From positions 1,320,001 through 1,384,000 of the forward strand of contig JAJTWR010000260.1 in the NCBI GenBank assembly GCA_021613335.1: a stretch of DNA of 64,000 nucleotides, in the 5' to 3' direction. How positions within the stretch are numbered: position 1 is the stretch's first letter; each line of letters begins with the position of its first letter. The translations under genes were made by a program, and so were the position numbers. This stretch comes from Whitmania pigra. Lineage: Eukaryota > Annelida > Clitellata > Hirudinida > Haemopidae. The notes beneath the pieces were generated by a model. That model had not been told where the DNA came from. It did no database searches and was given only the letters and a program-made list of their open reading frames with translations. Shown here piece after piece: positions 25,101 through 37,100 of the stretch.

Positions 25101-28100
25101 AGAAATCTGAAATTATGTTTATTGGCACACCCACTCGCCTCAAAACTCTGTCGCCTCCTCTTTCTATAAGCATCGCTGGCACCCTCCTTCCTTCCTCTAC
25201 TACCCTCAAGCTCCTTGGTGTTATTTTTGATTCACACCTCACCTTTAAAGAACATTCCGCTTCTATTATCAAATCCTGCAATCATCTCATCTGGGCTATC
25301 CGGCACATCCGTCCTCTACTTTCCGTTGATACAACTTCCGCCCTTGCACGCTGCCTTGTTCTCTCTCGCTTAGACTATTGTAACTCTCTTCTTTATGGCA
25401 CATCTGCTTCTTTAATTCAATCTTTGCAGCGCGTTCAAAACAAGCTTGCCAAGCTCGTCCTCATCAACTCTACCCTCAATAGCATGGACCGTCTGAAAAA
25501 ATTGCACTGGCTACCTATCCATAGTCGTATCACTTTCAAAATCGCCCTCATGACATATCACACTTTAGCAACATCCACCCCACCTTATCTCCATCATCTA
25601 CTACATCGTCGCCAAACATCTGGTCTTCGTTCATCGTCAGCCACTCAACTTCACCAACCGGTACATAAATCATCCCTCCCAAACAGAGGCTTCTCGTACG
25701 CCTCTCCAGCTGTCTGGAACAGACTTCCTTCCAGCCATCCCTGGAGCTCTTCAAACGCCACCTGAAGACCCATCTCTTCAGGACTTCATGGGACAGCGAA
25801 GACACAAGGCGCCTCTGACGCTACGCACACGGCGCTTTATAAATTAATTATTATTATTATTATTATTATTATTATGCTTCCAGCTGATTCCAGGCCGTCG
25901 TGATGGCATCTTAAAACTCCAATTTAGAGTTAAATTGTCTTTTATCTTTGTACACTTACTCCAAATATAATTCAATAGGATTAAGGTCAGGGGAACGAGC
26001 TGGCCAACTCTCTCTTGGAAAAAGTATTTCGTCAGTTTAGATGTATGGATTAATGAAATACAAAATTAGCACCATATGTCCTCTCAGCAAAAGGCAGGGA
26101 ATCATTTTCAAATACTTTGACATTATCTGCTGAGTTATTCTTTTTCTGTAGAAGGACAAGATCAGTGACCTATTATGTGAATTTCTTGCCAAAATCATGA
26201 CCAAATTCAAGCCCCCTATTGTAAGACGTAATTTTTTCGAATGAATAAAAATTCAATCTGGACCTGATGGTTATCAGTTTTATTGGTATGATCTCAGAAA
26301 AGGAGTCATCTCTAGGCAGTAATCATCCATACATCTAAACTGACAAAGCATTTGTTGGTCAGCTTGCTCTCCTGACCTTAATCCTATTGAATTATGCTTT
26401 TGGTAAGTGGCGCATATTTTTGAGGTTTCTTATTTCTTAATAAGTTTGAAAATAAAAATTCATCAAATTTAAAATATTACTTTGGAAGCGCTACATAATA
26501 CACACGTACTGAAATATGAGTAATTTTCATTGAGCATTACTTGAGATATTGTCAAATGTCCTTCCCATATATATTTTATTAATTAATTTAACGAATTATT
26601 CATTTAACTTAGAAAAGTTGCTTTTTATAATAAAACTCTACATATAAGATCATAAATTAAGTAATAAAGCTAATTGCCTTTATTGTAGATAGATTCTGGA
26701 AAGAGGCTTAATAATATTGAAAAGGAAAAGTTGTACGTTTCAGACGTATAAATGGCCCTATGGAGTTTATAACAATACATTCTCATCATTGGACGGATGT
26801 GTTTTCGGCAGATAGATTGTTGTCGATGTAATGGTCGTAATCCAGCAGCAATAACTTTCTTATTTTGAACAGAGGTCTCTGAGACTAAAAACACAATTTG
26901 AATGAAAGCTTTTACCAGGCTCTCGCTGTCCGATTCCGAATAGAGAGGTGAACTGTGCTTTGCAGATGATTCCCACGGTCCATGGAAATCATATGATTTC
27001 AAATTCACAAAATCCAAATATCTTTGAAAGTAATCGAATTAGGTTTTTATCGTCATGAGAAAATAGTTCAACTTAAACTTTACCTCTTGGACGCTACTTT
27101 AATGTTGATTATTCAATTTCAATTAATTGAGTTATCAAAAGCAGCTACTCGAAAATTAAGAAATATTATAAAATGTTAAGTACATGTAACAATGTAAAGA
27201 AGGAAAAGTTTTGAATTGCTTTATTTTATTCGAATAGCATAAGATAAACGTGTTGAAATCAAACAAATAGATTATTTATAAAATGCATAGCTAGAACAGA
27301 GACGGAAAACAAATCATTTACTGAATGTTGGAAAAATTGCACAGTCTCTATAACGAAATCGCAAGGGACCGAGAAAATCGTAATTTGTTATAGAGAATTT
27401 CGTAATGTGGAGGTTCTTTAGATTATACATATTACATAATTTCTTAGATAACTTAAATTGAGTCGAATTTTCATTAAAACATAACCTTTGATTTTAAGTT
27501 TTAACTTTTATTTCGTATTCAATTTTACAAATTAAAAAATGATATGAACATTTTTTTTTCAAAGGATTTGAAAGTTAGAATCTGGTTAAGTCTGCGATAT
27601 TTCGTTTAAATTTGAGCCTATTATCACTTTCTGCACCCTTTATAATTTTTTATTTACTTTTAATGATGCTAGAACGCGTTGATGAATATTTCAATAGTGC
27701 TTGGATACTTTTATCCAATCTTTTCGCTTTTCTTCCATAAACATTTAAATACATGTTTGAGTTATTTGCCCACCCATTGTTGATTAAAAAAGGAAACTTT
27801 AGTGTAAGCGTAACACATAGACATAATATATTATAATATATTACAAAGAAAGTTATACCTTCAAATGAACGTGCTTAAAGAATCTGCATGGAATCCAAAT
27901 GCATATTGTGGTGAGTTCTGAGTCAAAGCCTGTAACACAAGGCTCCCATTTCTGCCCTGGATGCTCCTTTCTAAAGTATTTTATAAAGTCTGCCATGGGT
28001 TCATCTTTTTCGGCATCCACATTTAATTTTATTTTAAAAACCTCAATATTTGCTATTTCCATCAAGGTGCGCAGAATGTTGCATACGGTTTGATGGAGCT

Positions 28101-31100
28101 TTAGGTACATAATTTTGGCTAAATTTCTTCTCCACGATCGATCAATATGCCATACACAAAGTAACCGGTGAGCAGGAGAACCCATGACCACTGACCATAT
28201 TCAAATATGCGTCATCTGATATAAAAATGACTTGTTTTACAGGCCCTCCAAGTGCATCTTTTATGATTTCAAAAAGTCTTTCATTGTTATAAAGTCAATT
28301 ATTTGCTGCAACAAAATGCTACTGGAAAGCCTCTCCCATGGTCATCAATGCACATGATTGTAGGTAGTGGCGGGGCTTAACTTTTCGCGCGTTCACTTTT
28401 TGCATTAATGGCGGGGCTTATCTGGAAAAGATCCCGTCTAGTTCTGATCACCAAAGCATGTTTTTTCAATTTGTTGAACATCTTTTTAAAAAAGTTTACT
28501 TTTGTTTTTAAATTTTTGTTTGTTCTCTTTCTTTTTATTTCTCCAGACATTAAAACGATAACCCTTAAAATCAAAATAGCGAAGGTACAGAATGAACTGA
28601 ACTTTGTCTTTTTAAGAGCTCCAAATAGTAAATTTAATAGTGGTAAATTAAAAATATTTAGCTATTTTTATAAGATAGAAATTTAAGTTTTAAAACGTTT
28701 CGAGAGCTTACAGACAAAAACAAATCAATGTTTTCGTTATAGAGTTTGAACAACGTGGGGACCAAATTGCTTTTCGTTGATTGGCTATTGAGAAAATTCG
28801 TTGTGGAGAATATTTTTAAAACAGAAAGGAATTTGGCCAGATCTCAAAGCAGTTTCGTTATAAGGAATATTTCGTTATAAAGATGTCCTTTTTAGAGAGG
28901 TTTTACTGTATCTCCTTTTAAGTCATCATACAAAATGAGAATAAATGAAGGAAATGTGCTTCACAATCAATTAACAATCATCAGTGGTGCAATGGGAGAT
29001 TGGGGGGTCCTTATCATGAATGTACATATATAACATTAAAATTTGTCTTTGGTTTTGTGACATCGCGGGCGCGCTTCCGCTTTTCGTTGTTCTCGATGTA
29101 AATAAACTCAGTTAAACACGACATGGCGCAGTCGACATGTATTCTCGTTAGGTAGCCACCAGTTTTATCTCAAGCACAGTCTAGTCACTTTAAATGTACC
29201 AAGGAGCCAGATTCCACACAGACAACACGATGCGGTTCAAGTTTTAGATGTCAAAGGTTTTCTGAAAGTTGTCTTTACAGAAAATTTTCTGGATTATTTG
29301 AAGGACTTGAATTATTCCCTTTGAATATAACATCAAACTAGACAATTCAGTTCCTCCTGTAGTGCACCCACCTCGACGTGTTGCCATTGCTCTGCAAGAC
29401 CGTCTAAAGAAACAGCTTGACTTGATGGAAGCATCTGGCATTATAGCAAGAGTGACAGAACCCACAAAATGGGTTAATTCGCTATTGATTGTGGAAAAAA
29501 AAGGTTTCTTAAGACTGATCCTCGGGATTTGAACCGAGCAATTTTAAGGGAACACTTCCACATTCCACAATTTTCATGGAAAGCATTTTCACAGTCGTAG
29601 ACATGAGTCAAGGCTTCTATCAAGTTTCACTGGATGAGGCAAGCTCATTTTTATGTACTTTTAACACACTAATCCTGAGAATGCCCTTTGGAATATCTAG
29701 TGCTCCTGAAGTGTTCCAGAGGATCAATACAGCAATTTTGGGTGACATTAAGGGTGTTCACATCATTTTTGATGATATGATTCATGGTTCGTACAGGTCC
29801 TAAAAAGTCCTAAATTTCCGAAATTCGGTTTTTTAGTAGTAAAAAGTTCTAAAAAAAAGTGAAGGAGGTCCTAAAAAATAAAAAATAAAAGCCCTAAAAA
29901 ATGATAAAGGTTAAAAAAAAATAATGTTCATAAATTTTATTGAAATAACAATTAGCGTGAAATCGGTCCCTTTGTTCTTGCGGTCTCATTGTTCTAGCTT
30001 CACCCAATTAAGTTTCCTGTTACGTTTGTTCGCTTGTCTGTTTGATCCTTTAAGTTTTGATAGCACTATCAATCATGCCTGGACTTAGTGTTTTCAATAG
30101 CAAATGGATAGATAATGAAGAATAGAGTTGGCTGAGAAGGAATACTACAGATCCCCAAAGAGCGTATTGTTGCGCTAGCAAAAAGAACTTTGACATTTCG
30201 AAATTGGGAGTTCAAGCAGTTACAACACACGCTCGAGGCAAATAACATTGCGACAATGTTACATCATGCAAAGGCTCTCAACCGATGAACAGTTTCGTTT
30301 GCAAGCAGATCAGTTGATACTGCATCGGTGAGCGATGAAATTGAATCTCAAGCAAGTTGTGATTCTGTTGAGGCTTTCCCATCAGTTGCTGGAAATCGAT
30401 ATGATGATGAAGATTGCACACAGATAGTAACAATTTTGCTAACTTTGAGTCATGGTCAGGCATCTATTGAAAGAGGTTTCTCCATAAATAAAAGTATGAT
30501 TTTTGAGAATCAAAAAGAGAAGAACTTGAATGCAAGGAGGATAATTAGAAACGATGTTAACAGTGCTGGAGGTATAGGCAATTTTAGGATAGATAAATCT
30601 GTCCTGAGCCATTTTAAAGCATCAAGACAAAGATATAAATTTATTTAGATACCTTGCATGAGGAAGAGCGACAGGCAGCTGTAATCTCAAAACGAAAAGC
30701 AGATGAAGAGGACACGATCATGCAGAGGAAGAAGCTGAAGACTCTAAAACATGACAGGGGTATGTTGGACAGAGAATTTCCAATATTAATGGACGAAAGT
30801 GTAAGAACCAGGAACATGGATCTTTTGGTCCAGGCTGAGGAAATTGCAACTTTAGAGAAAGACTTGGAAAATTGAATTTTATTTAAATAAATCGATATTA
30901 TGAACTTTCACATGTTACTGTCTTATGATATATGTATAAATTATACAAAAATGAATAATTAAAATCTAAATATCGTTATTTTTGTTATTATTGTTGGTCC
31001 TAAAAAATGGAGTAGAAGGTCCTAAAAAGTCCTAAAAAAAGTCCTAAATTTTGATTTTCAAGTTTCTGTATGAACCATGATGATTGTGGCCTCTAGGAAT

Positions 31101-34100
31101 GAAGATGAACATGATAGGATACAGTACCGTATCAGCTTTGTTCGATACATGGGTCACATCATCTCACATCAAGGAGTGAAAGAAAAGGTCAAAGCAATCA
31201 CCGACATGCCCCCACCGCATCATTGTCTCAGACGATTAATGGGCATGCTCGCCTACAACATGAAATTTGTCCCGAAATTGGCAGAATATAAAGAGCCATT
31301 GCGATCGTTGTTGAAGAAAAACTCCCTTTTTCAATGGTCATCAACCCACACAGCTTCTTTGGGCAAGATTAAGGATGCAAACTTGCCTATTAAATTTTTT
31401 TAATTCAAAGCAAGAAATTGTTCTTCAGGCAAATGCTTCGGGTTATGGTTTAGGTGCTTGCCTCCTTCAGAGAGATGGACCAGTTGCTTACAGCAGTCGA
31501 TCACTCACAGACTGCGAGAAAAATTATGCTCAGATTGAAAAGGAGCTTTTGGCCATTGCTTTTGCAGTTGTGACTGTCCACAGTGATCACAGACCACTCA
31601 AATCGATCTTCAAGAAATACATTCATTCGTCTTCAGAGGTTGTTGTTGAAGCTGTTGCGTTACAATCTGATTGTCAAGTATGTTCCAGGAAAGGAATTGC
31701 ACATGCCTGATACTTTATCCAGGGCTCCTCGCACTGATGCGACAGGTGATTCAGAGCTGGAAGCAGAAATGACATTGGCAGTTCACAGCTTGAGCATTTC
31801 CCCGTTGAAGCTCAATGATTTTTGCCAAGGCACTTTAACTGATGTGCAACTTTCACAAGTGATCAGTTATATTCGAAATGGATGGCCTCATCTGAAAAAG
31901 GATGTCGCGCAGGAGGCACAAGCATTTTGGGACTGCCGTCAAGACCTGACAGTGGTTGAGGGCATCGTTTTTATGAACGACAGAGTGGTCCCACCATCAA
32001 AAGAGCGGCCCAATATCCTACAGCAACTACACTCATTAGGGAATGGACAAAATGAAACATTTGCCACTCACATGTGTTTACTGGCCTAGGCCGTTATATA
32101 GAAACTCACGTGATGTCATGTTTGCAGTGTCTCAACAATCGAAGCCTTCCAAAGAAGGAAACTAGTTCCACATCTTGTACCAGAGGGCTGTGGCAGAAAG
32201 TTGGAATTGATATTTTTACTTTCAATTCTTGGGATTATTTGCTTGTGGTTGACTTTCAGTAAATATCCAAAAGTTGCTCGTTTAGAAAACAAGACAGCCA
32301 CAGCCATTATCTCAAAATTAAAGTTGATATTTTCAAGACATGGCATTCCAATAACCATCATTTCAGACAACATGCCCCTCAACTCAAAAAGTTGCAGATG
32401 TTTTGCAGTTGAGTGGGGTTTCCAGTGGCTATTCATCAGTCTAGGAAATCCACAGTCAAATTGAATGGTGGAAAGGCACATCAAGAATGTCCCCAAGAAA
32501 GCTGGAGAAAGGACAGACCAACATCTTGCCCTGTTAAGCCTGAGGAATACGCCCATTTCTAAGTTGAATGCATCTCCAGCACAGCTTCTTTTCAGTCGCA
32601 TATTGAGAGACACACTTCCTGTACTAAGCAATAAGTTACTGCCTCAGGTTGTTAATGACGCCTAATGACAGATACACATAATCAACTCCATTCGACTCAG
32701 CATCGTCCCCTTACCCCAGGCACACCTATAAGGTCTGAGTCAATTCAGACCAATATGGCTGTTGAACGTAGAGGGGAAAATATTTTTCTCTATCATGGCA
32801 TCGAGGCTCACGGAGTTCGTGATGCCTAATCAGTACGTAGACATTTCAGTCCAAAAGGGAAGCATTCTAGGTGTACCAGGTTGTATAGAGCATACCTCGA
32901 TGATCTGGGAAGCTATCCAGAGAGCTAAGAGGAACCGGCTGAGTTTGTACGTCGTGTGGTTGGACCTAACGAATGCATACGGGTCAGTACCACACCAGCT
33001 CCTATGGAAAACATTAAAGGCCCATCATGTGCCTCAGCCCGTTATTCACATCCTTCAGGAATACTTCAACGGGTTCATGGTGCGGTTTTCCACCAAGACT
33101 TACAATACAAGGTGGGTGCCTCTAGAGGTTGGTATAGCAATGGGGTGCACAATTTCTCCTTCCTTATTCATACTGGCGATGCAGATCCTACTGAAGGCAG
33201 CCGGGTCTCGTACTCCAGAGGCGCACATTGGTAAAGGTATGTACATGCCTCCAATAAAGGCATTCATGGACGACACCACCCTGATCATGAACAGGAAGAA
33301 GGTGGTCCAAAATACCCTGGACAAATTGAACAACCTTCTAGAGTGGCGTCGAATGGCTTTCAAACCTGCAAATCCAGAAGTCTCGCCCTAGTCAGGGGGA
33401 AAATCCGCAAGGACGTGTTCTTCGATGTGGTGGAGCAGCGAATCCCTACAGTATCCGAAGAACCGGTGAAAAGCCTTGGAAGGGTTTTTGACAAGTCTCT
33501 CACCGACAAGAGCATGCACGACGCCATTCTACCAACAAACCATCAAGAGACTGCAGGCGATCGAGGCGGCACCGCTGCAAGGGCGGTTCAAAGTGTGGTT
33601 ACTCCAGTTCGTGCTCCTTCCAAGACTGCTCTGGCCGTTAACCATCTATGAGATTGTTTTGTCAGTGGTCGAGAAGCTACAGAGGAAAGTTAACCGATAC
33701 ACCAGAAAATGGCTAGGCCTACTTCTAGCGATGTCATCGGTAGTCCTCTACAGTAGGAGCACGAGCCTGCGACTACCACTAAGGTCCAACGTGGAAGAGT
33801 ACAAACATTCTAAATTAAGAACGCGGTGGATGCTCAATAACTCCGCGGATAGCAGGATCCGTGAAGTCAAGACTCTGTTCAGATCTGGAAGGACATTCCG
33901 AGCGCAGAATGAGATCGACGAATCAGTTGCCGAGCTGATGTTCGAGGAAGTGAGAGGTCCTACCCAAACGGACATTTGAAGACATGAGAAACTCCTCTGA
34001 GGATCCCTGTCGGAGCTCCAAGACGGAGTATTAAGTAACAGAATAGAGAATGGATGGAGGAAAGGAGAGGTTATGTCTGTTCTGGGCCCAAGAAGGTGGC

Positions 34101-37100
34101 GCTCCAGGGCATCCAACGGTTCCTCAAGCAGAAGCCCCAACAGTGGAAACGCCTCTACAGCAACTAGCCCTTGTTGAGGAAGAGAAACCAGCAACATCCA
34201 GAAGTGGAAGACCAATCAAGCTCCCTGTCGATATGGTTTTGACTGAACTCCAGGCTTGGAGGGACATGTCATATATGTACATATGTAACACTTTAATTTG
34301 TCTTTGTTTTTGTGACGTCGCGGGCGCGCTTCCACTTTTCTTTCTTTTGTTCTCGATGTAAACAAACTCTGTTAAACACGACAGTCCTAATACCCAAAAT
34401 TATTAAATAAAAATATTAATGGATAAATCTTTGATATCTTGAAACATAACAAATATTATCAAAAAATTAACACTGAGAAAGTCATCTCCGAAAAAAATCG
34501 AGAAAGCTCTTTATAATTCAAATTTTCCTAAAAACAAATTTTTGCGTGCGCCACTGATGCTTATTAATACAATCACTAACTTAATTGACATACTTTCCAA
34601 GTTCTTTTATTTCATAGGCCTTATCGGCGTATGTCTTATTTACACTCACAGCTGCCGAAAGCAACAATTTCGGGAAGTTAGGAACATTTTCTTCATCTAT
34701 AGCTTTGCGAAATTCCTGTTGTAATTTAAAATACTATTAAATGCAAATTTTGTTACTATTATTTGTTTTATTTCTTTAATGAAGAAAAAAAAAAACAATA
34801 TTGAAATAACCCGGGAGTCCGCAAATTAGTAAGTTAACTAATAAGTTTATTAGAACAAGTATTCAGTTAACGGGGGTGCCGGACTATTGAACGAAGGAGA
34901 CGATATATCGAATAATTAGACCTTATAACGAATCGTTAAAACGTCTCCTTCGTTATTCGATATAAGATCCAATGTATATAGGAATAGAAAAATTTGATTT
35001 AATAAATAAAACTAGTAAATTCAAATTTATCGCCGGATTTTCAACATATTATTGTTTCGAATAAATATCGGGACTTTTGTTTTTAAGCATGTTTAATAGT
35101 GGCAGTATTAATGAATTGAAGACAATTCAACAAGCAATTGTTTGGCAGTTATGTCTCCGTCTTTGTATTTGATCCACGCCTTAGAAACGGCTACATTTCT
35201 TGCAGTGACTTTCTTGTCTCGAAGGCACTGCTCTTCGTTTAATAAGCGATCAATGGTGGTAATGTTTTGCGCTTCTTTTAGCAAAACTTGAACCAAGTCA
35301 CTGATGTTTCTGATGGCTTTTGCGTCGGCATTCAGTTTAGTATGCCACCCTTCCACATCGTTATTGGTGCGGACTTGGTCATCATAGACGCACCACGATT
35401 TGACTTTAAAGTGGCCAGCGATATTTTTTTGCTTCTGGCCAACATTCAGGGGGAGCAGACCCTAGCAAAACTAAAACTCTGGCGAACAATTTAAATATAT
35501 TATCTTTTATTCGTCGGTTCAAATTTGTATTTGTCATGTAAAAATTATTTAAATATTGTGGTAGACAAAATAACGAACTGGATTTTATAACGACTATTGA
35601 ACGTAAGAGACGATATAACGAATAACGAATTAGACCTTATAACGAATCGTTAAAACTCGATATAAGGTCTAATTAGTTATTCGCTATATCGTCTTTTTCG
35701 TTCAATAGTCTAGGAGCCAGTTAACGGAACTGAATAACAGATGTTGTGTTAAAGGATTTGGGGTACTTAAGGATGCAAATGGATATTTGGACTTCTAGCT
35801 TTCTGGATTCTCGCTGATTGTCAAGTCAGGTGATTAACGAGATGCGTTTTGTAGACCTCATGCATGAAGAAGATACCAAATATAATTAAGTATAAATTTA
35901 ATTATTACGAAACCACGTTTACATCAATATAAATGTAAGAAGCAAAATTTTGCCCTAAAGGATTAGTATCACGCTCTCTGGACAGCCCATACCATATGTC
36001 TAAGCTACTGAATTGTGAGTATGGGTCTATTATTTGTGGACGGAGAGTGAACATAAATGAGATGTCAGAGAAATAATGGCGAATTAATAATGAAGTGTTT
36101 GAGCATGAATTTAAAAGAAGATAGGTTCTGTTGAGAAAATATTGTGGCTGGAATTTTGAATACCTTTTAAGATCCGAGCATGTGATGGAATGAAGTAGTG
36201 CTTAGGACCTGGCAAAGGATGGTTTGTGTTTTGGGATGTATCGCAATGCATTTAGAAATTCCAACTTCAAATCTAACTCTTCATTGTACACATTATAACA
36301 GGAACTCAGAGAAGGATCGAAAGAAATTAGACGATCTGAGGAACCGACATGATTTGATGAGTGTCTGGTAAAGTGATTCTCTTCAATAAGCCAATCTGAA
36401 AAGTCCATGGATGGGGATAACATATGAACAACTGAGGAGGCTAAGTTTGCTAAGAATATTTGATGATAAATTTTCCATCTAAAATTTCCTTATACAAATT
36501 AAACTGCAAACGGTCATAAAAGCCTCTAAACTTCGATCAATTTAAATTAAATTTGGAATCAGGTTCGGTTAATGTATTAAACTCACCTTTTTTTACTTAC
36601 ATTACATTGAACTATTTTGACGGGGCTGTTATAAAGGGTCTGGAATTTTGAAAGTTTTGATGGAACCATTTTGTCGGGGGCTATTTTTACGGGTGACTGA
36701 CATAATTTGAATCTACGAATAAATGTACCGGTAGAATGTTGTACATGAAAATATGAGACGTCACTGAAAATAATGCGACGACGTAAAACAATAATTGAGA
36801 CTTAGCGTTAAGGTAGCACTTAATAATAAAGGTTATTTGTTATTTACTATCATATATTAGGAAGGATTGATAACCTGGAGTAGTTCAGTATATCTTTTTT
36901 TATCGTTGTAATTATGTTCAAACCACAAATCCAGTCCATCAAATTTCCAATTTCTCAGGAACTTAATTGAATTTTGAATAAAGTCGTCCCTTCTATCGTT
37001 TGTTGAAAGCATATAATTTATTTCTGTGCTAGAGCTTTTTGACCATCCAACGGCGAGTAAAACTATCAATTTCTTCTTACATTTTTTCAATGTGGTGAGT

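Larger units (their letters stand above)
29320..32665 (+). pseudogene. Gypsy pol: reverse transcriptase, RNase H, integrase (broken)
   Basis: The reverse transcriptase begins near 29320 (a conserved LKKQLDLMEASGIIA stretch) and runs to FDDMI at 29782, where a hAT-like insert interrupts it. It resumes at 31086 in the same frame with VASRNEDEHDRI. RNase H follows (EIVLQANASGYGLGACLLQR, 31410-31640), then the integrase zinc-binding region (CLQCLNN, about 32118), the catalytic core (VGIDIF, 32200; IISDN, about 32360) and a C-terminal part ending at 32665. Several frameshifts and stops separate these pieces. Confidence 0.85.
29012..34383 (+). mobile_element. Gypsy-type LTR retrotransposon with nested insertions
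   Basis: Bounded by short LTRs of 112 and 117 bp and flanked by the 5-bp duplication GTCCT (29007-29011 and 34384-34388). A primer-binding-site-like TGGCGCAGTCGAC follows the 5' LTR. pol order is reverse transcriptase, RNase H, integrase (Gypsy order). No gag or protease was recognised, and pol has several frame breaks and two large insertions, so the copy is inactive. Confidence 0.9.

Noticed and set aside
32116..32631. Minus-strand 171-codon frame
   Set aside because: Shadow of the plus-strand Gypsy integrase, which has the conserved motifs.
36202..36423. Minus-strand frame as the missing GH18 exon
   Set aside because: No GH18 motif, and the phase does not fit between 36875 and 27021.
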